The position numbers and the translations under genes are program-made. This document shows, one piece after another, positions 1 to 8,920 of a DNA stretch of 64,000 bases; positions within the stretch are counted from its first letter, which is position 1; every line of letters begins with the position of its first letter. The notes under the pieces were generated by a model. That model did not search any database and was not told where the DNA came from. It worked only from the letters and a program-made list of their open reading frames with translations. This DNA is from Candidatus Eiseniibacteriota bacterium (GTDB lineage Bacteria; Eisenbacteria; RBG-16-71-46; CAIMUX01): NCBI GenBank assembly GCA_020633975.1, contig JACKCR010000002.1, forward strand, positions 2,480,001-2,544,000, written 5' to 3'.

Positions 1-1434
1 GAGATCGACTCGGGCGACGACCTGATCTCGGGCCGAAGCCTCTCTGGCCGAAGCCTCTCCGGTCGTAGCCTATCCGGCGACGGCAGCTCCGACTCCGAAG
101 CAGATCCGCCCCACGGCGCGCGTCCGGATCGCGCGGGGTTTGCCAGCGATCCGACCGAGATTGCGCCGAGCGGAGCGGGCACCCCCCGTCCTGCGAAAAA
201 CGGCGCTACCACGAACGACGCGACCCAAGTGGCGAAAGACCGCCCGCACCGGGTCCACCCCGACGTGGCCGCGAGTGGCGGAGCGAAGCCCGTCTGGGCG
301 CGTCCCTGGATCTGGGTCGTCCTCGTCGTGTCCGTGATCGCCGTCCCGTCGTTCACGATCGGGCCACTCCGGCCCGGCGGACGCGTCACGCCGCAGGCAA
401 ACGACACCGCAGAACTCGCTGGGCGTCGTAGTTCCGAACTCGACAGAGACCACTCGACGGTTGCAACTTCCGAGAAGACCGCTACCGCGACTGATCCGAA
501 CGGACCGCAAGCGAATCAAGGCGACGCATCAGCTCCAGGCACGGCTTCGTCGACCAGTCACGCGGCGGCGGACGCGGGCGCTACAACTGAGCACGCGACC
601 GGGACGAATGACGCGGCCTCGAACGGAAGAGACGGCGCAGCCCGGAGTGCGGGCGACGGCGCGACTCCGAAGTCGAAGGAGGCGACGTCTCAGGCTCCCG
701 GCGCGAGCACGTCCAAGAAGGACGCAGCGGAGCCACACCGCGGAACCGACGCGACCAGTTCAACCGGCCCCGGCGGAGTGCGAGACAGCGAGACATCCAC
801 CGATGGCGCAGGCTCGGTTCCGGCCAAGAACACGAACGACGCCAAGCCCGAGAGGGAGTCCTCGGCCAAGAACCCACCCGTCACGACACCACCGACAAGT
901 GGCGGAGCGGCCCAGCCCAAGGCGGCCGAGAAGGCGCCGTCGTTGGGATTCATCGAAGTTCGGGTCGTCCCGGTGGCAGACATCTATGTGGACGGACAGC
1001 TGGCCGGGCGCAAGAGCCGCGTGGCGATCCAGCAGGCCGATCCGACCCGTCCCCACGTGGTCGAAGTTCGCCATCCGAGCTTCGGCGTCCACCGTTGGAC
1101 GAACGTCACCGCGGCCCGTGACACGACGCAACTGGTGCACAGGTACAGCTGGGGCGACGTCCGGGTGGAGTGGACACCGGCGGGCAACGTCGACCTCCGT
1201 TTCGATGATCTGATCCTCGGTGAGGTCGGTTCGTTCGCGCGCCAAGTGGCGGTGGGCGAACATCGGCTGCACCTCCGCCGGGAGGGGTACAAGATCGCGA
1301 GGGTCCAGATCGTCGACTCCGCGGGAACTCGAACCCTCTCCGGACCGGAAGCGGCCGGTGCACTGGCAACCTATCCCTTCGACGTGGCGGGCGGTCAGAC
1401 CGCTCGTGTGGTCGTGGCATTCGAGAAGCAGTAA
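1..1434 (+). CDS. PEGA-domain membrane protein, 5' partial (probable C-terminal part of a Ser/Thr protein kinase)
   Basis: The reading frame is open from the first base of the window, so the N-terminus lies outside; 477 residues are visible. They begin with a Ser/Gly/Arg-rich linker, then one transmembrane helix (visible residues about 98-120, tryptophan-rich at its start), a roughly 190-residue Ala/Thr/Ser/Gly/Asp-rich linker, and a C-terminal PEGA-like beta domain (about 316-476; motif IYVDGQLAG and later GEHRLHLRREGY). A single central helix followed by a long linker and PEGA repeats is the usual tail of bacterial Hanks-type kinases, with the kinase domain in the cytoplasm and PEGA outside. 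The kinase itself is not seen, so that part is inference; another PEGA-anchored receptor is possible. A GTG at 229 could give a shorter product but has no ribosome binding site. The next gene follows after 10 bases. Confidence 0.8.
   Translation, partial: EIDSGDDLISGRSLSGRSLSGRSLSGDGSSDSEADPPHGARPDRAGFASDPTEIAPSGAGTPRPAKNGATTNDATQVAKDRPHRVHPDVAASGGAKPVWARPWIWVVLVVSVIAVPSFTIGPLRPGGRVTPQANDTAELAGRRSSELDRDHSTVATSEKTATATDPNGPQANQGDASAPGTASSTSHAAADAGATTEHATGTNDAASNGRDGAARSAGDGATPKSKEATSQAPGASTSKKDAAEPHRGTDATSSTGPGGVRDSETSTDGAGSVPAKNTNDAKPERESSAKNPPVTTPPTSGGAAQPKAAEKAPSLGFIEVRVVPVADIYVDGQLAGRKSRVAIQQADPTRPHVVEVRHPSFGVHRWTNVTAARDTTQLVHRYSWGDVRVEWTPAGNVDLRFDDLILGEVGSFARQVAVGEHRLHLRREGYKIARVQIVDSAGTRTLSGPEAAGALATYPFDVAGGQTARVVVAFEKQ
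28..72 (+). repeat. Three tandem 15-bp units encoding SGRSL
   Basis: Three consecutive 15-base units encode Ser-Gly-Arg-Ser-Leu three times, followed by a further Ser-Gly. The third copy has diverged at synonymous positions, so the repeat is kept as protein sequence. It lies in the juxtamembrane linker of the partial gene above. Confidence 0.85.
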
Positions 1435-1444
1435 GGAGGCCTTC

Positions 1445-2176
1445 GTGAAGCAGCGGTTCCGCAGGACGACGAGCATCGCAGCGCTCGGTGCCTACTTGCT
1501 GGGGAGTGGGACACTCGCCATTCCGGCGTCGGCGAGCACGATCGAGGATCGACTGCTCGCGGCACAGGACGCATTCCTCTTCGGCGACTTCGATGTCGCC
1601 GCGACGAAGGTGCTCGAGATCATCGAGATGGGCGGACTCACGCCGTCGCTCTTGCGGGAAGCCCACGTGCTCGCAGCTCAGTGCTACCTCGAGCTCGGCG
1701 ACGAAGCCGCGGTCGACGCCGCGATCTGCGCCGCCCACGACGCGGACCCCCTCTGGCAGCCGTCGTCTGCGGTTCTGACGGAAAGAGAAGTGATCCGATT
1801 CGCGACGGCTCTTCGCAGCTGTCCGGAGTCCCCGCGGAACACACCCCTTTTGATTCCGGGTACGCAAAGCGGCTCGAACACATCGGCACCTGGGTCGACT
1901 GGATCCGAGTTCTCCGGCACCGAATCTTCCGGCACGAGATCCACTTCCGACCCGCACGGAACCGGGCCGGCAGGCACCGGAACCTCCCCAGCATCCGCCG
2001 AAGAGACGACGTCGACACCCTGGTTCAAGAAGCCGATCGCCTGGATCGTCGGCGGAGCCGCAGCGGCAGGCGCCGTCCTACTTGCATCCGGCGGCGGAGG
2101 CGGCTCGTCCGATCCCGATCCATCCGGCGGCGACCCCACCGGCATCGGGGACTTCCCGGCCGCGCCCGAGAACTAG
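1445..2176 (+). CDS. Secreted protein with helical-repeat-like domain and C-terminal membrane anchor
   Basis: This 243-residue protein starts at GTG 1445, chosen because AAGGAGG overlaps the upstream stop codon at good spacing; a longer frame would run into the preceding gene. Residues 1-30 form a signal peptide ending in ASA. Residues about 33-125 are helical, with TPR-like spacing (Ala/Leu-rich, DAFLFGDFDVAATKVLEII). A Ser/Thr/Gly/Pro-rich stretch follows, then a hydrophobic helix at about 200-217 and a Gly-rich tail. Spacing of 10 bases puts it in an operon with the PEGA protein, so it may assist or be sensed by that receptor. I do not recognise a named family. Confidence 0.8.
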   Translation: MKQRFRRTTSIAALGAYLLGSGTLAIPASASTIEDRLLAAQDAFLFGDFDVAATKVLEIIEMGGLTPSLLREAHVLAAQCYLELGDEAAVDAAICAAHDADPLWQPSSAVLTEREVIRFATALRSCPESPRNTPLLIPGTQSGSNTSAPGSTGSEFSGTESSGTRSTSDPHGTGPAGTGTSPASAEETTSTPWFKKPIAWIVGGAAAAGAVLLASGGGGGSSDPDPSGGDPTGIGDFPAAPEN

Positions 2177-2234
2177 CGCTGACTTCCTGGCCCGCCACAG
2201 AAGAAAGCCTCGACGGAACGTATTGATAGCACTG

Positions 2235-5200
2235 TTAGAGCGTCGCGACAGCGGACTCTCGAAGCAACTGCAGAACCTTCGCGTCCGGGTCGGCTACGAC
2301 CTTCTCGGGATCGAACTCGCACTCGATCTCGAACGACGCCGACTCCCCTTCACCGATCTGGACCCACGTCCGCGCCTCGAGGAACGGCTCCCTCGCCTCC
2401 TCCTCGCCTCGTGACTCGTCAGCCCCCTCGCCATCCCGCTCGTCGGCTCCTTCTTCTACGAACTTCGTCACCATCGCCGCTTCGTCGCTCGGCGAGGAAC
2501 TCGTCGCACTCCCCAAGCGCACCCCAGGCTCGCCGGTTCCTGGACGTTCGCCACGGAGCGCCGCGACAGCCAGGGTGACATCCCCCGTTCCCTTGTTCTC
2601 CACGGTTCCGCGCACGATGAAGCGGCCGTCGATCTCTTCCTTCGTCACGTCGCTGAAGACGAACTCGGGCACGACTACGTGGAAGAACCACTGATCGACG
2701 AACGCGTCGAAGGCAACCGGATCTGGGGCATGGCGCCTCATCGTCGCAACGTAGTCCTGGAGGACGGGGTGGTCGTCGCTCCCACGATAGGTGCGGACGA
2801 AGTCCTGAAGACCGACCAGGCTCGAGTCCGGCCCCATGAGGTCGTGCAGCATCCAGAAGACCCAGCCCCCCTTGTCGTACGTAACGGTGGTATCGCCGGG
2901 ACGAGATCCGTCGACCTCGACGAGTGGTCGCTCCGAGTCGACTTGCCGGTTGTCACCGTAGCTTTCCTCGATCCGCTTGCAGAACTCGATCCGGTCCGCG
3001 TCGCCGTAGACTCGGTCGAAGAGGAGGATCGTAGAGAAGTGAGCCATTCCCTCCGACACGATGTTGCCGCCAGGTCCCTTCCCGGGTAGCACGAGATTTC
3101 CCCACCACTGGTGGGCCGACTCGTGTGCAGTGACGAGGAATGCGGCTCTCACTTCGTCCGTGCTCCGGGTGAGGAACCCGATCGACTCGGAGAAGGTGAT
3201 GTTCGACGGGAACCCTTGCGCATAGCTCGCGATCCCGGGAAACTCGTTCACGCGCAGCTCTGCCCAGGGATAGGGATAGAACCACTCGGAGTAGTACTTC
3301 CTGGCCGCGTCGAGCGCGCTTCCCATCTCCTCCAGGTTGTAGACATGGGTGGGCAGGTGATACAGCTCGGTGCCTTCGCCCTCCCAAACGTCCCATTCGC
3401 CAGCCACGACGTTGAAGAAGTTGACGGGTTCGTCTGTCTCCCAAACGACGGTCCGTTGTCCCTCCTCCGAGGTATCCGAGAGCTTCACTCCGACCGCATG
3501 GTAGTCGAACCGGTCCGGGCCGGTGATCTTCGTACGCACGGGGAACGGGCGCTGGGATCCGAACGCTGGCTCTGTCTTCCCGACGTAGAAGTCCTTCGGG
3601 TAGACGCGAGCTTCGTTCGGCTTCTCCGGGTCCACGCCCCGTGACTCGTCGAACCCAACGGTCGGGAGGAAGCTGTTCGAGAAGCAGGTGAGGACGACGC
3701 CACAGGGAAGGATGAACTCCCCCATCCCTCCACCGTTCTTGGTGAACCCGGGTGGATACTCGCCGTGGTACGCGAAACCGACTTCCACCGTGTCCCCCGG
3801 CGCAAGGGGTGGATCCAGCGGGAAGACGACGAGGCGCGCGCGATCGTCCGCCTCGAAGTCGCTCCCGTTCAAGGTCCAGGTAACGTCTTGGAAGTGGTCG
3901 CCGATCGAGAGGGCAAACCGTTCGAGCGGAGCCTCCCCGTCATGGAACAGATCGAAGGAGCCCGCTACGGAGAACGCGGAGGCATCCGGATCGAGCGTCA
4001 GATCGAGATCGACCCCGGCCAGGTACGGTTGCGGTGCGTCGAGCCACGTGAGGATGTTCTTTCGCCAGTAGTCACGCTCGCGGTTCTCTGCGGCCTTGGA
4101 TTGGAAGCTCGCATGGACCTTTCCACCCAGGACGATGCCGAGTGCGAGCACCGGTACCCAGAAGGGAGACATGCGGAGAACGGTGACGAACACCGACCGC
4201 GGGCGGATCCGGTCCAAGACCCGCGCCCGATCCAGCTCCCGCCTCGGGAAGAAGCGAACGGCGATCGCGACGAAGAGCCCGGTCAGCGCCAGATAGAGCA
4301 GCCGGTTGAGAAGCAGTGCCGACCCGTTCGGCTGGAGCGCACCGAAGTCTGTCCACGTCACGACGCCCCAGAGATCCCAGTTCGACACCCAGTTCACTTT
4401 GCCTCGGAACTGGAGGAAGGCGAACACGAGGAAGACGCCGACCCCGATCGCATAGGTCGTGTACCGATTCCGCACGATCGAGTAGGTCGCGATGACAAAG
4501 GCCGACCAGACGAGGAAGGTCGGTAACAGGAGCAGTCCCCACACGATGAGGAACGGCCCTACCTCCACCGCCACCTTCTTCTGAACCAGCATGATCACCG
4601 CGCCAGCGACGAACGTGACGAGGAGGATCAACACGCCGACGAAGCTGTTGGCAAGAGCCTTACCGAAGAGGAACGCGGAACTCTCGACCGGAGTCGCATG
4701 GACCACGGGCGCCGCTCCCGACGCCTCTTCCCGAAGCAACGACTCGACGATGTAGAAGAGAAGGAGCAGACAGACCATGAGTGTGAGCGAGTTCATCGTC
4801 CCCACCGCATAGGTTCCACTCGTCAGGAGGAGCGGCGTGTCGAACGCACCGACGCGGAGGTATCCGTTCTGGACGGATTGGAGGATGATCAGCGGGATGA
4901 ACAGGTAGAGACCGGCTTGCCCCTTGATGCTCTTGAGCTCGAATCGAGCCACCGACCACAGGTTCCTGAAGAAGCCCCTCCGCGACACCTCCATGCCGAA
5001 GCTCTCGAGAGAGCGAACCGTCCGGACACCCTCCCGGGCCACTTCGGTGGCGCCCGATGCGCCAGAAGCCAACATTCGCTCCCCTTCCGCCACATGCTTG
5101 GCCGAAGGACGCGCCCCTCTCGACGCTCTGCGGAAGTGAAGCGTGGAGAGAGCTACCAAACCGAGGCCGGCGAAGCAGAAGGCCAGGCGTGTGAGTAGAT

Positions 5201-5966
5201 AGGTTCCATCGAACCCAACCGACCCGGTGTTGTAGAGCAGCACCCCTCGATCGACTTTGAGCCACGTCTCGTTCAGCCAACGGAACCCGGAGGGTTCGAT
5301 CCACATGAGGGCGTGGTTGATCCTCGGATCGAGCCATGACGGTGACCAGCTGAGAAGAAACGTCACCCAGACGATGATCGCGAGAACGGGAACACTGAAC
5401 GTGAGGATCGGACGCCGGAACCGCTCACCGAGTGCGAAGAACACGCCAGACGCGAAGACCAGCTGCGGCACGAGGAAGAAGAACGCTGGTCGAAGGTAGT
5501 TGGGCAGCGTGAACGGTCCTCGGAAGTCCGCCGCGTCCGCGTTCGGCACGACGTGATTGAAGAACGCGTGGAGCAACGCCTGCACGAACGCGAGTCCGAG
5601 GAATGTCGCGAGCACCGCAAGGTACTTCCCCCAGACGTACTCCGCCGGACGGAGTGGGGTCGAGTGCAGCACCTCGCCGACCTTGAGCTCGTCGTCGCGC
5701 ACGATCGCCATGCCCGCGGCCACGGCGACGAAGAAGGTGTAGAACAGGCCACCCAGGATCGAGAGGATGAAACTCATCGCGAACTCGGAAGTGATGAACG
5801 ACTTCTGCCCGCCGACATCGCTATCACCAGCCTGGATCCTCACGCCACCGGTGGAGAGCCCCCAGGCCATGAGTGCGAGAAGCAGGAGGAAGATCCAGAA
5901 GAGCGGTCGCGTAACCTGGAACCGGAGTTCCTGTCGAAACACGGAGAAGAGGCGTGTCGCGCTCAT
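2235..5966 (-). CDS. ABC-2 permease fused to an M1-family metallopeptidase
   Basis: The 1243-residue protein has two ABC-2 type membrane modules (about 1-280 and 330-590, each with roughly six helices) followed by a large extracytoplasmic M1 gluzincin domain (about 640-1180). The zinc motif HESAH is near residues 945-949, with the third ligand Glu 19 residues after the second His (SEGMAHF). The catalytic Tyr lies in YDKGG near 1030. The exopeptidase GxMEN loop is replaced by SYAQGFPSN, so specificity may not be that of a classical aminopeptidase. An acidic Glu/Asp/Gly-rich segment sits near the C-terminus. The ATG overlaps the stop of the ATPase gene upstream (ATGA), so the two are translated together and probably form one exporter. 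Such ABC-2/M1 fusions are known in Bacteroidota and relatives; their substrates are unknown. Confidence 0.9.
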   Translation of the reverse strand: MSATRLFSVFRQELRFQVTRPLFWIFLLLLALMAWGLSTGGVRIQAGDSDVGGQKSFITSEFAMSFILSILGGLFYTFFVAVAAGMAIVRDDELKVGEVLHSTPLRPAEYVWGKYLAVLATFLGLAFVQALLHAFFNHVVPNADAADFRGPFTLPNYLRPAFFFLVPQLVFASGVFFALGERFRRPILTFSVPVLAIIVWVTFLLSWSPSWLDPRINHALMWIEPSGFRWLNETWLKVDRGVLLYNTGSVGFDGTYLLTRLAFCFAGLGLVALSTLHFRRASRGARPSAKHVAEGERMLASGASGATEVAREGVRTVRSLESFGMEVSRRGFFRNLWSVARFELKSIKGQAGLYLFIPLIILQSVQNGYLRVGAFDTPLLLTSGTYAVGTMNSLTLMVCLLLLFYIVESLLREEASGAAPVVHATPVESSAFLFGKALANSFVGVLILLVTFVAGAVIMLVQKKVAVEVGPFLIVWGLLLLPTFLVWSAFVIATYSIVRNRYTTYAIGVGVFLVFAFLQFRGKVNWVSNWDLWGVVTWTDFGALQPNGSALLLNRLLYLALTGLFVAIAVRFFPRRELDRARVLDRIRPRSVFVTVLRMSPFWVPVLALGIVLGGKVHASFQSKAAENRERDYWRKNILTWLDAPQPYLAGVDLDLTLDPDASAFSVAGSFDLFHDGEAPLERFALSIGDHFQDVTWTLNGSDFEADDRARLVVFPLDPPLAPGDTVEVGFAYHGEYPPGFTKNGGGMGEFILPCGVVLTCFSNSFLPTVGFDESRGVDPEKPNEARVYPKDFYVGKTEPAFGSQRPFPVRTKITGPDRFDYHAVGVKLSDTSEEGQRTVVWETDEPVNFFNVVAGEWDVWEGEGTELYHLPTHVYNLEEMGSALDAARKYYSEWFYPYPWAELRVNEFPGIASYAQGFPSNITFSESIGFLTRSTDEVRAAFLVTAHESAHQWWGNLVLPGKGPGGNIVSEGMAHFSTILLFDRVYGDADRIEFCKRIEESYGDNRQVDSERPLVEVDGSRPGDTTVTYDKGGWVFWMLHDLMGPDSSLVGLQDFVRTYRGSDDHPVLQDYVATMRRHAPDPVAFDAFVDQWFFHVVVPEFVFSDVTKEEIDGRFIVRGTVENKGTGDVTLAVAALRGERPGTGEPGVRLGSATSSSPSDEAAMVTKFVEEGADERDGEGADESRGEEEAREPFLEARTWVQIGEGESASFEIECEFDPEKVVADPDAKVLQLLRESAVATL

Positions 5967-6922
5967 GACTCGCGCCCTTCACTGGGATCCGTGCCCACCA
6001 ACTCCACTCGGGAATCGACTCCGACCTCGGCGCCGGAGACGGCGAGCCCCGCCGGCCTGCCGTTTCCGACCAGGGTCATGTACGCGTCTTCCAGGGTCGG
6101 CTCCACCTCCGCAAAGCCCTCGGGGGCACGTCCATCCGGGGCAAAGATCCTGACCAGGTTGCGCCCTTCGACGAGAACCGCTTGGGTCACCCAGAATCGG
6201 CTCCGCATCTCGTCGAGGTCACCGCCGGCACTCCCCTCGAAGATCCGTCCGCGGAGCTTGTCCTTCGCTTCGGTCGGTGTCGTGCCGGCAACGATCCGCC
6301 CCTGGGAGATCACGACGAAGCGCGGGCAGAGCACCGCGACATCCTCCACGATGTGGGTCGAAAGGAGCACGGTCCGTTCGGTCGCGAGTTCAGCGAGGAT
6401 CCGGTAGAAGCGGTGCCTCTCCTCCGGATCGAGTCCAGCCGTCGGCTCGTCCACGATGATGAGACGGGGATTGCCCGCGATCGCCTGCGCGATCCCGAGC
6501 CGTTGCTTCATGCCACCGGAGTATCCCTTCACCTTCCGCTTCGCCGCGAACGTCAGGTTGACCCGCTCGAGCAGCTCCTCTACCAGCTTCTTCCGCCCTC
6601 CGGGGGCATCCACTCCTTTCAGCTCGAGCAGATAGGCCAGCATGTCCCGGCCGGAGAGGTTCGGATAGAAGCCGAAGTCCTGTGGCAGATACCCGAGGCG
6701 CCGGTGGAGCGCATCCGGATCGGAGAGGACGTCCTCTCCGTCCAGCCGGACCTCGCCGGAGGTCGGCTCGAGCAATCCGGCGATCACCTTCATGAGAGTG
6801 GACTTACCGGCACCGTTGGGGCCGAGCAAACCGAACATCCCGGTCGGGACTTCGAGGTCCACACCCCGTAGTGCGGGCACCGGTCCCGGGTAGATCTTGA
6901 CGAGATTCCGAACGGATAGCAT
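5963..6922 (-). CDS. ABC transporter ATP-binding protein
   Basis: A 319-residue ATPase with Walker A GPNGAGKST (about 34-42), signature YSGGMKQRLG (134-143) and Walker B LIIVDEP (154-160) followed by the D-loop GLD. A C-terminal extension of about 100 residues is typical of ABC-2 export ATPases. The start ATG at 6922 has a GGGGGGAGAG ribosome site just upstream. It overlaps by four bases with the permease/peptidase gene, so it energises that unusual exporter. The 247 bases upstream separate it from a divergently transcribed small gene and should hold both promoters, though I cannot pick convincing boxes. Confidence 0.95.
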   Translation of the reverse strand: MLSVRNLVKIYPGPVPALRGVDLEVPTGMFGLLGPNGAGKSTLMKVIAGLLEPTSGEVRLDGEDVLSDPDALHRRLGYLPQDFGFYPNLSGRDMLAYLLELKGVDAPGGRKKLVEELLERVNLTFAAKRKVKGYSGGMKQRLGIAQAIAGNPRLIIVDEPTAGLDPEERHRFYRILAELATERTVLLSTHIVEDVAVLCPRFVVISQGRIVAGTTPTEAKDKLRGRIFEGSAGGDLDEMRSRFWVTQAVLVEGRNLVRIFAPDGRAPEGFAEVEPTLEDAYMTLVGNGRPAGLAVSGAEVGVDSRVELVGTDPSEGRES

Positions 6923-7169
6923 CTCTCCCCCCTTCGCGCGGCCGAGGTTGCCGCGCCTCCCTGCTGTCCACCCATTCAGTACGAATGCCAGACGCCAAGG
7001 TTGCCTACTTTTTCTCAGGACCCCGGAGTCGCAGTTCCGGGCGCCAACTCACGCTTCGGGTGGGTCAGCTGCAGGGTCGAGTAGAATAACCTAGGCGTCC
7101 CAGGTGTACGTACCGGCGTCGGCCGCCCCTCGTTCTGATTTCGAGCGGACAGGCCGGAAGGAGGTTCCC

Positions 7170-7391
7170 TTGCACTCCACGTTCAATGCGGTCCGTTTCC
7201 TCTTCGTCGCGCCCGCAATCCTGCTCTTCCTCACCGTGGTCAACTGGATGACCTCGCCGGGAGAGTGGTGGGTGCAGTGGGCCGCGCTCGGCCTCGGGCT
7301 CGCCTGGTTCTTCAGCCTCCTGCGTGTGATCAAGGCAGCGGTGGTACTCGGAGGGCTCGCGGCTCTCATGGCCTACCTATCGAAGCGATGA
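7170..7391 (+). CDS. Small two-helix membrane protein (2TM-domain-like)
   Basis: This 73-residue protein probably starts at TTG 7170, because AAGGAGG lies five bases upstream; an upstream GTG at 7104 has no such site. It has two hydrophobic helices (residues about 6-24 and 31-52) separated by a short loop NWMTSPGEWW, then a third short Ala/Gly/Leu-rich hydrophobic stretch and a basic end SKR. The pattern VN...WW...W..LGLGLAWF resembles the small bacterial 2TM domain, often seen alone or next to kinases; that assignment is tentative. It converges on the Memo-family gene, with 82 bases between. Confidence 0.75.
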   Translation: MHSTFNAVRFLFVAPAILLFLTVVNWMTSPGEWWVQWAALGLGLAWFFSLLRVIKAAVVLGGLAALMAYLSKR

Positions 7392-7473
7392 CCTGCGCCC
7401 CATCGGGGCACGTACCAGGTCCCCTTCGATTCGACGTCTGCCGGTGCTCTCGGATGCGCACCCGCCGAGGCGA

Positions 7474-8853
7474 TCAGACGATTCCGCCGGCGTCCTGGAA
7501 TCCGAGAGCTGCGAAGCTCACGACCGATTGATCGTCGATGTTCCACTGCTCGTAGTGCCAGACATCACCGACCAAACCTGGCATGACCCGAAGGAAAGTG
7601 TAGAGCGGCGAGAAGCCGCACCACTTGAGGTCATCGTGGTTCGGCAGTACCAGTTCGAGGAGTCCGCCGTCATCGGCCTTCGATATCCGGTCGAGACGTG
7701 CCAGGTCCCGGGCCCGCACCTCCTTCATCGCACCCTGCTCGGCCTGTGCTTCCAGGGAATCGCCGTAGCGAAGTCCGACGTGGGCGAGATCGACGCCGAG
7801 AATCCAGAAGAGGTCGCGGCCTCGGGCCTCCGCCGCACGTCCGAGTGCGTCGAAGAACGCGCCGACGGCACTGTTCGATTCCGGCCGCCCCCCGCCGAGG
7901 AGAGCTTCGTGGAACGGTCCGCACAGAATCGGAAGCACACGGACGTTTGGACCGACGAGATGCTGTAGGAACACCACCTGGAACTCGATCGAGTGCTCGA
8001 TTGCATGGCAGTAGTCCTCCATCTCGATGGAGTCGGGCGCTTCCTTCACGAGCGCGTCGACCAAGTCGACATCGCACGGGGCGAGCCCTAGAGGAGTCCG
8101 GAATCCCTTCCGGGTGAGACCGAACCGTTCCGGAGGACCGTAGTGCGACGTCCCCAGGATGACGAAGGTCCGGTCCGCGAGGTGTGGACCCAGAGCGCCA
8201 TACGCCGCGGCATAGCTCTTCCAGCCGCCCTCGGGGCTGACGTGTGGAGCCGCGATTCCCCGAAGACCCGCAAGGTCCGACGGCCTCTCCGGGGCGGCGG
8301 ACGGAAGGGTGCTGGGAAGCGGCGCGCCGAACGGATCGACCAAGCCGGAAGCGGGCGCGGTCCGCCTCGGTTCTGTTGGATCCGCAAGCGATCCGGACAA
8401 TCCGACCAGCCGGCTCGCACCGCCGTCTAGTCGCCGGGCACCCGCCATGTACTCCCGAAGACGGTCTCTCAGCTCGTCCGGATCGTCGGGGTAGCCGGTG
8501 CCGCTGTGCGCGGGGAGGCGTTCCGGCTCGCGAGCGAACTCCTCATGCGCGGCGACCCGCATGGCCTCGAACTCCTCGCTGAGGAGGAATCCAGCCGACC
8601 CGAGCGAATCGACGAACCCCTTGACGACCTCGCCGAGGTCGACTTCACCGGTGATCCGAGTCAAGTAGGTCTGGATGTCGAGCTCCGTATGCTCACCATC
8701 GAAGTACGGAAGAATCGTCGCGAGCACTGGGGGGACGATCGCGATCACGTCCGTGTACTGGAACGGGTCGCGCAGCACGAATCCGGGCTGGTCCGGATCC
8801 GGGGACGGGAAGATGTCGAGTTCGGGACGAAGCGGCGGGAGCGTCCTTGTCAT
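7474..8853 (-). CDS. Memo-family protein (AmmeMemoRadiSam system protein B-like)
   Basis: A 459-residue protein. The start at ATG 8853 is preceded by GAGGAGG at nine bases; longer frames begin inside the divergent gene. Residues about 1-190 are an N-terminal extension with a helical, winged-helix-like region and a linker. Residues about 195-459 are the Memo domain, with the conserved histidines in ILGTSHYGPPERFGLT (about 236) and HAIEHSIEFQ (about 283). Bacterial Memo proteins are usually encoded with an AMMECR1 protein and a radical SAM enzyme; neither is in this window. The reaction is unknown, but Memo folds resemble extradiol dioxygenases. It is transcribed divergently from the next membrane protein, with 67 bases between the start codons. 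Confidence 0.88.
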   Translation of the reverse strand: MTRTLPPLRPELDIFPSPDPDQPGFVLRDPFQYTDVIAIVPPVLATILPYFDGEHTELDIQTYLTRITGEVDLGEVVKGFVDSLGSAGFLLSEEFEAMRVAAHEEFAREPERLPAHSGTGYPDDPDELRDRLREYMAGARRLDGGASRLVGLSGSLADPTEPRRTAPASGLVDPFGAPLPSTLPSAAPERPSDLAGLRGIAAPHVSPEGGWKSYAAAYGALGPHLADRTFVILGTSHYGPPERFGLTRKGFRTPLGLAPCDVDLVDALVKEAPDSIEMEDYCHAIEHSIEFQVVFLQHLVGPNVRVLPILCGPFHEALLGGGRPESNSAVGAFFDALGRAAEARGRDLFWILGVDLAHVGLRYGDSLEAQAEQGAMKEVRARDLARLDRISKADDGGLLELVLPNHDDLKWCGFSPLYTFLRVMPGLVGDVWHYEQWNIDDQSVVSFAALGFQDAGGIV

Positions 8854-8920
8854 GTTACCTTGCCTCCTCATGAGCCCCGGAGTGTACAGGAAGACGAGCC
8901 GTCGTCCCCTCATCCGAAAC

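Noticed and set aside
3060-3140. Nineteen rather than eighteen residues between HESAH and the third zinc ligand in the ABC-2/M1 fusion
   Set aside because: The same spacing is, to my recollection, normal in ABC-linked M1 domains, so it is not a defect.
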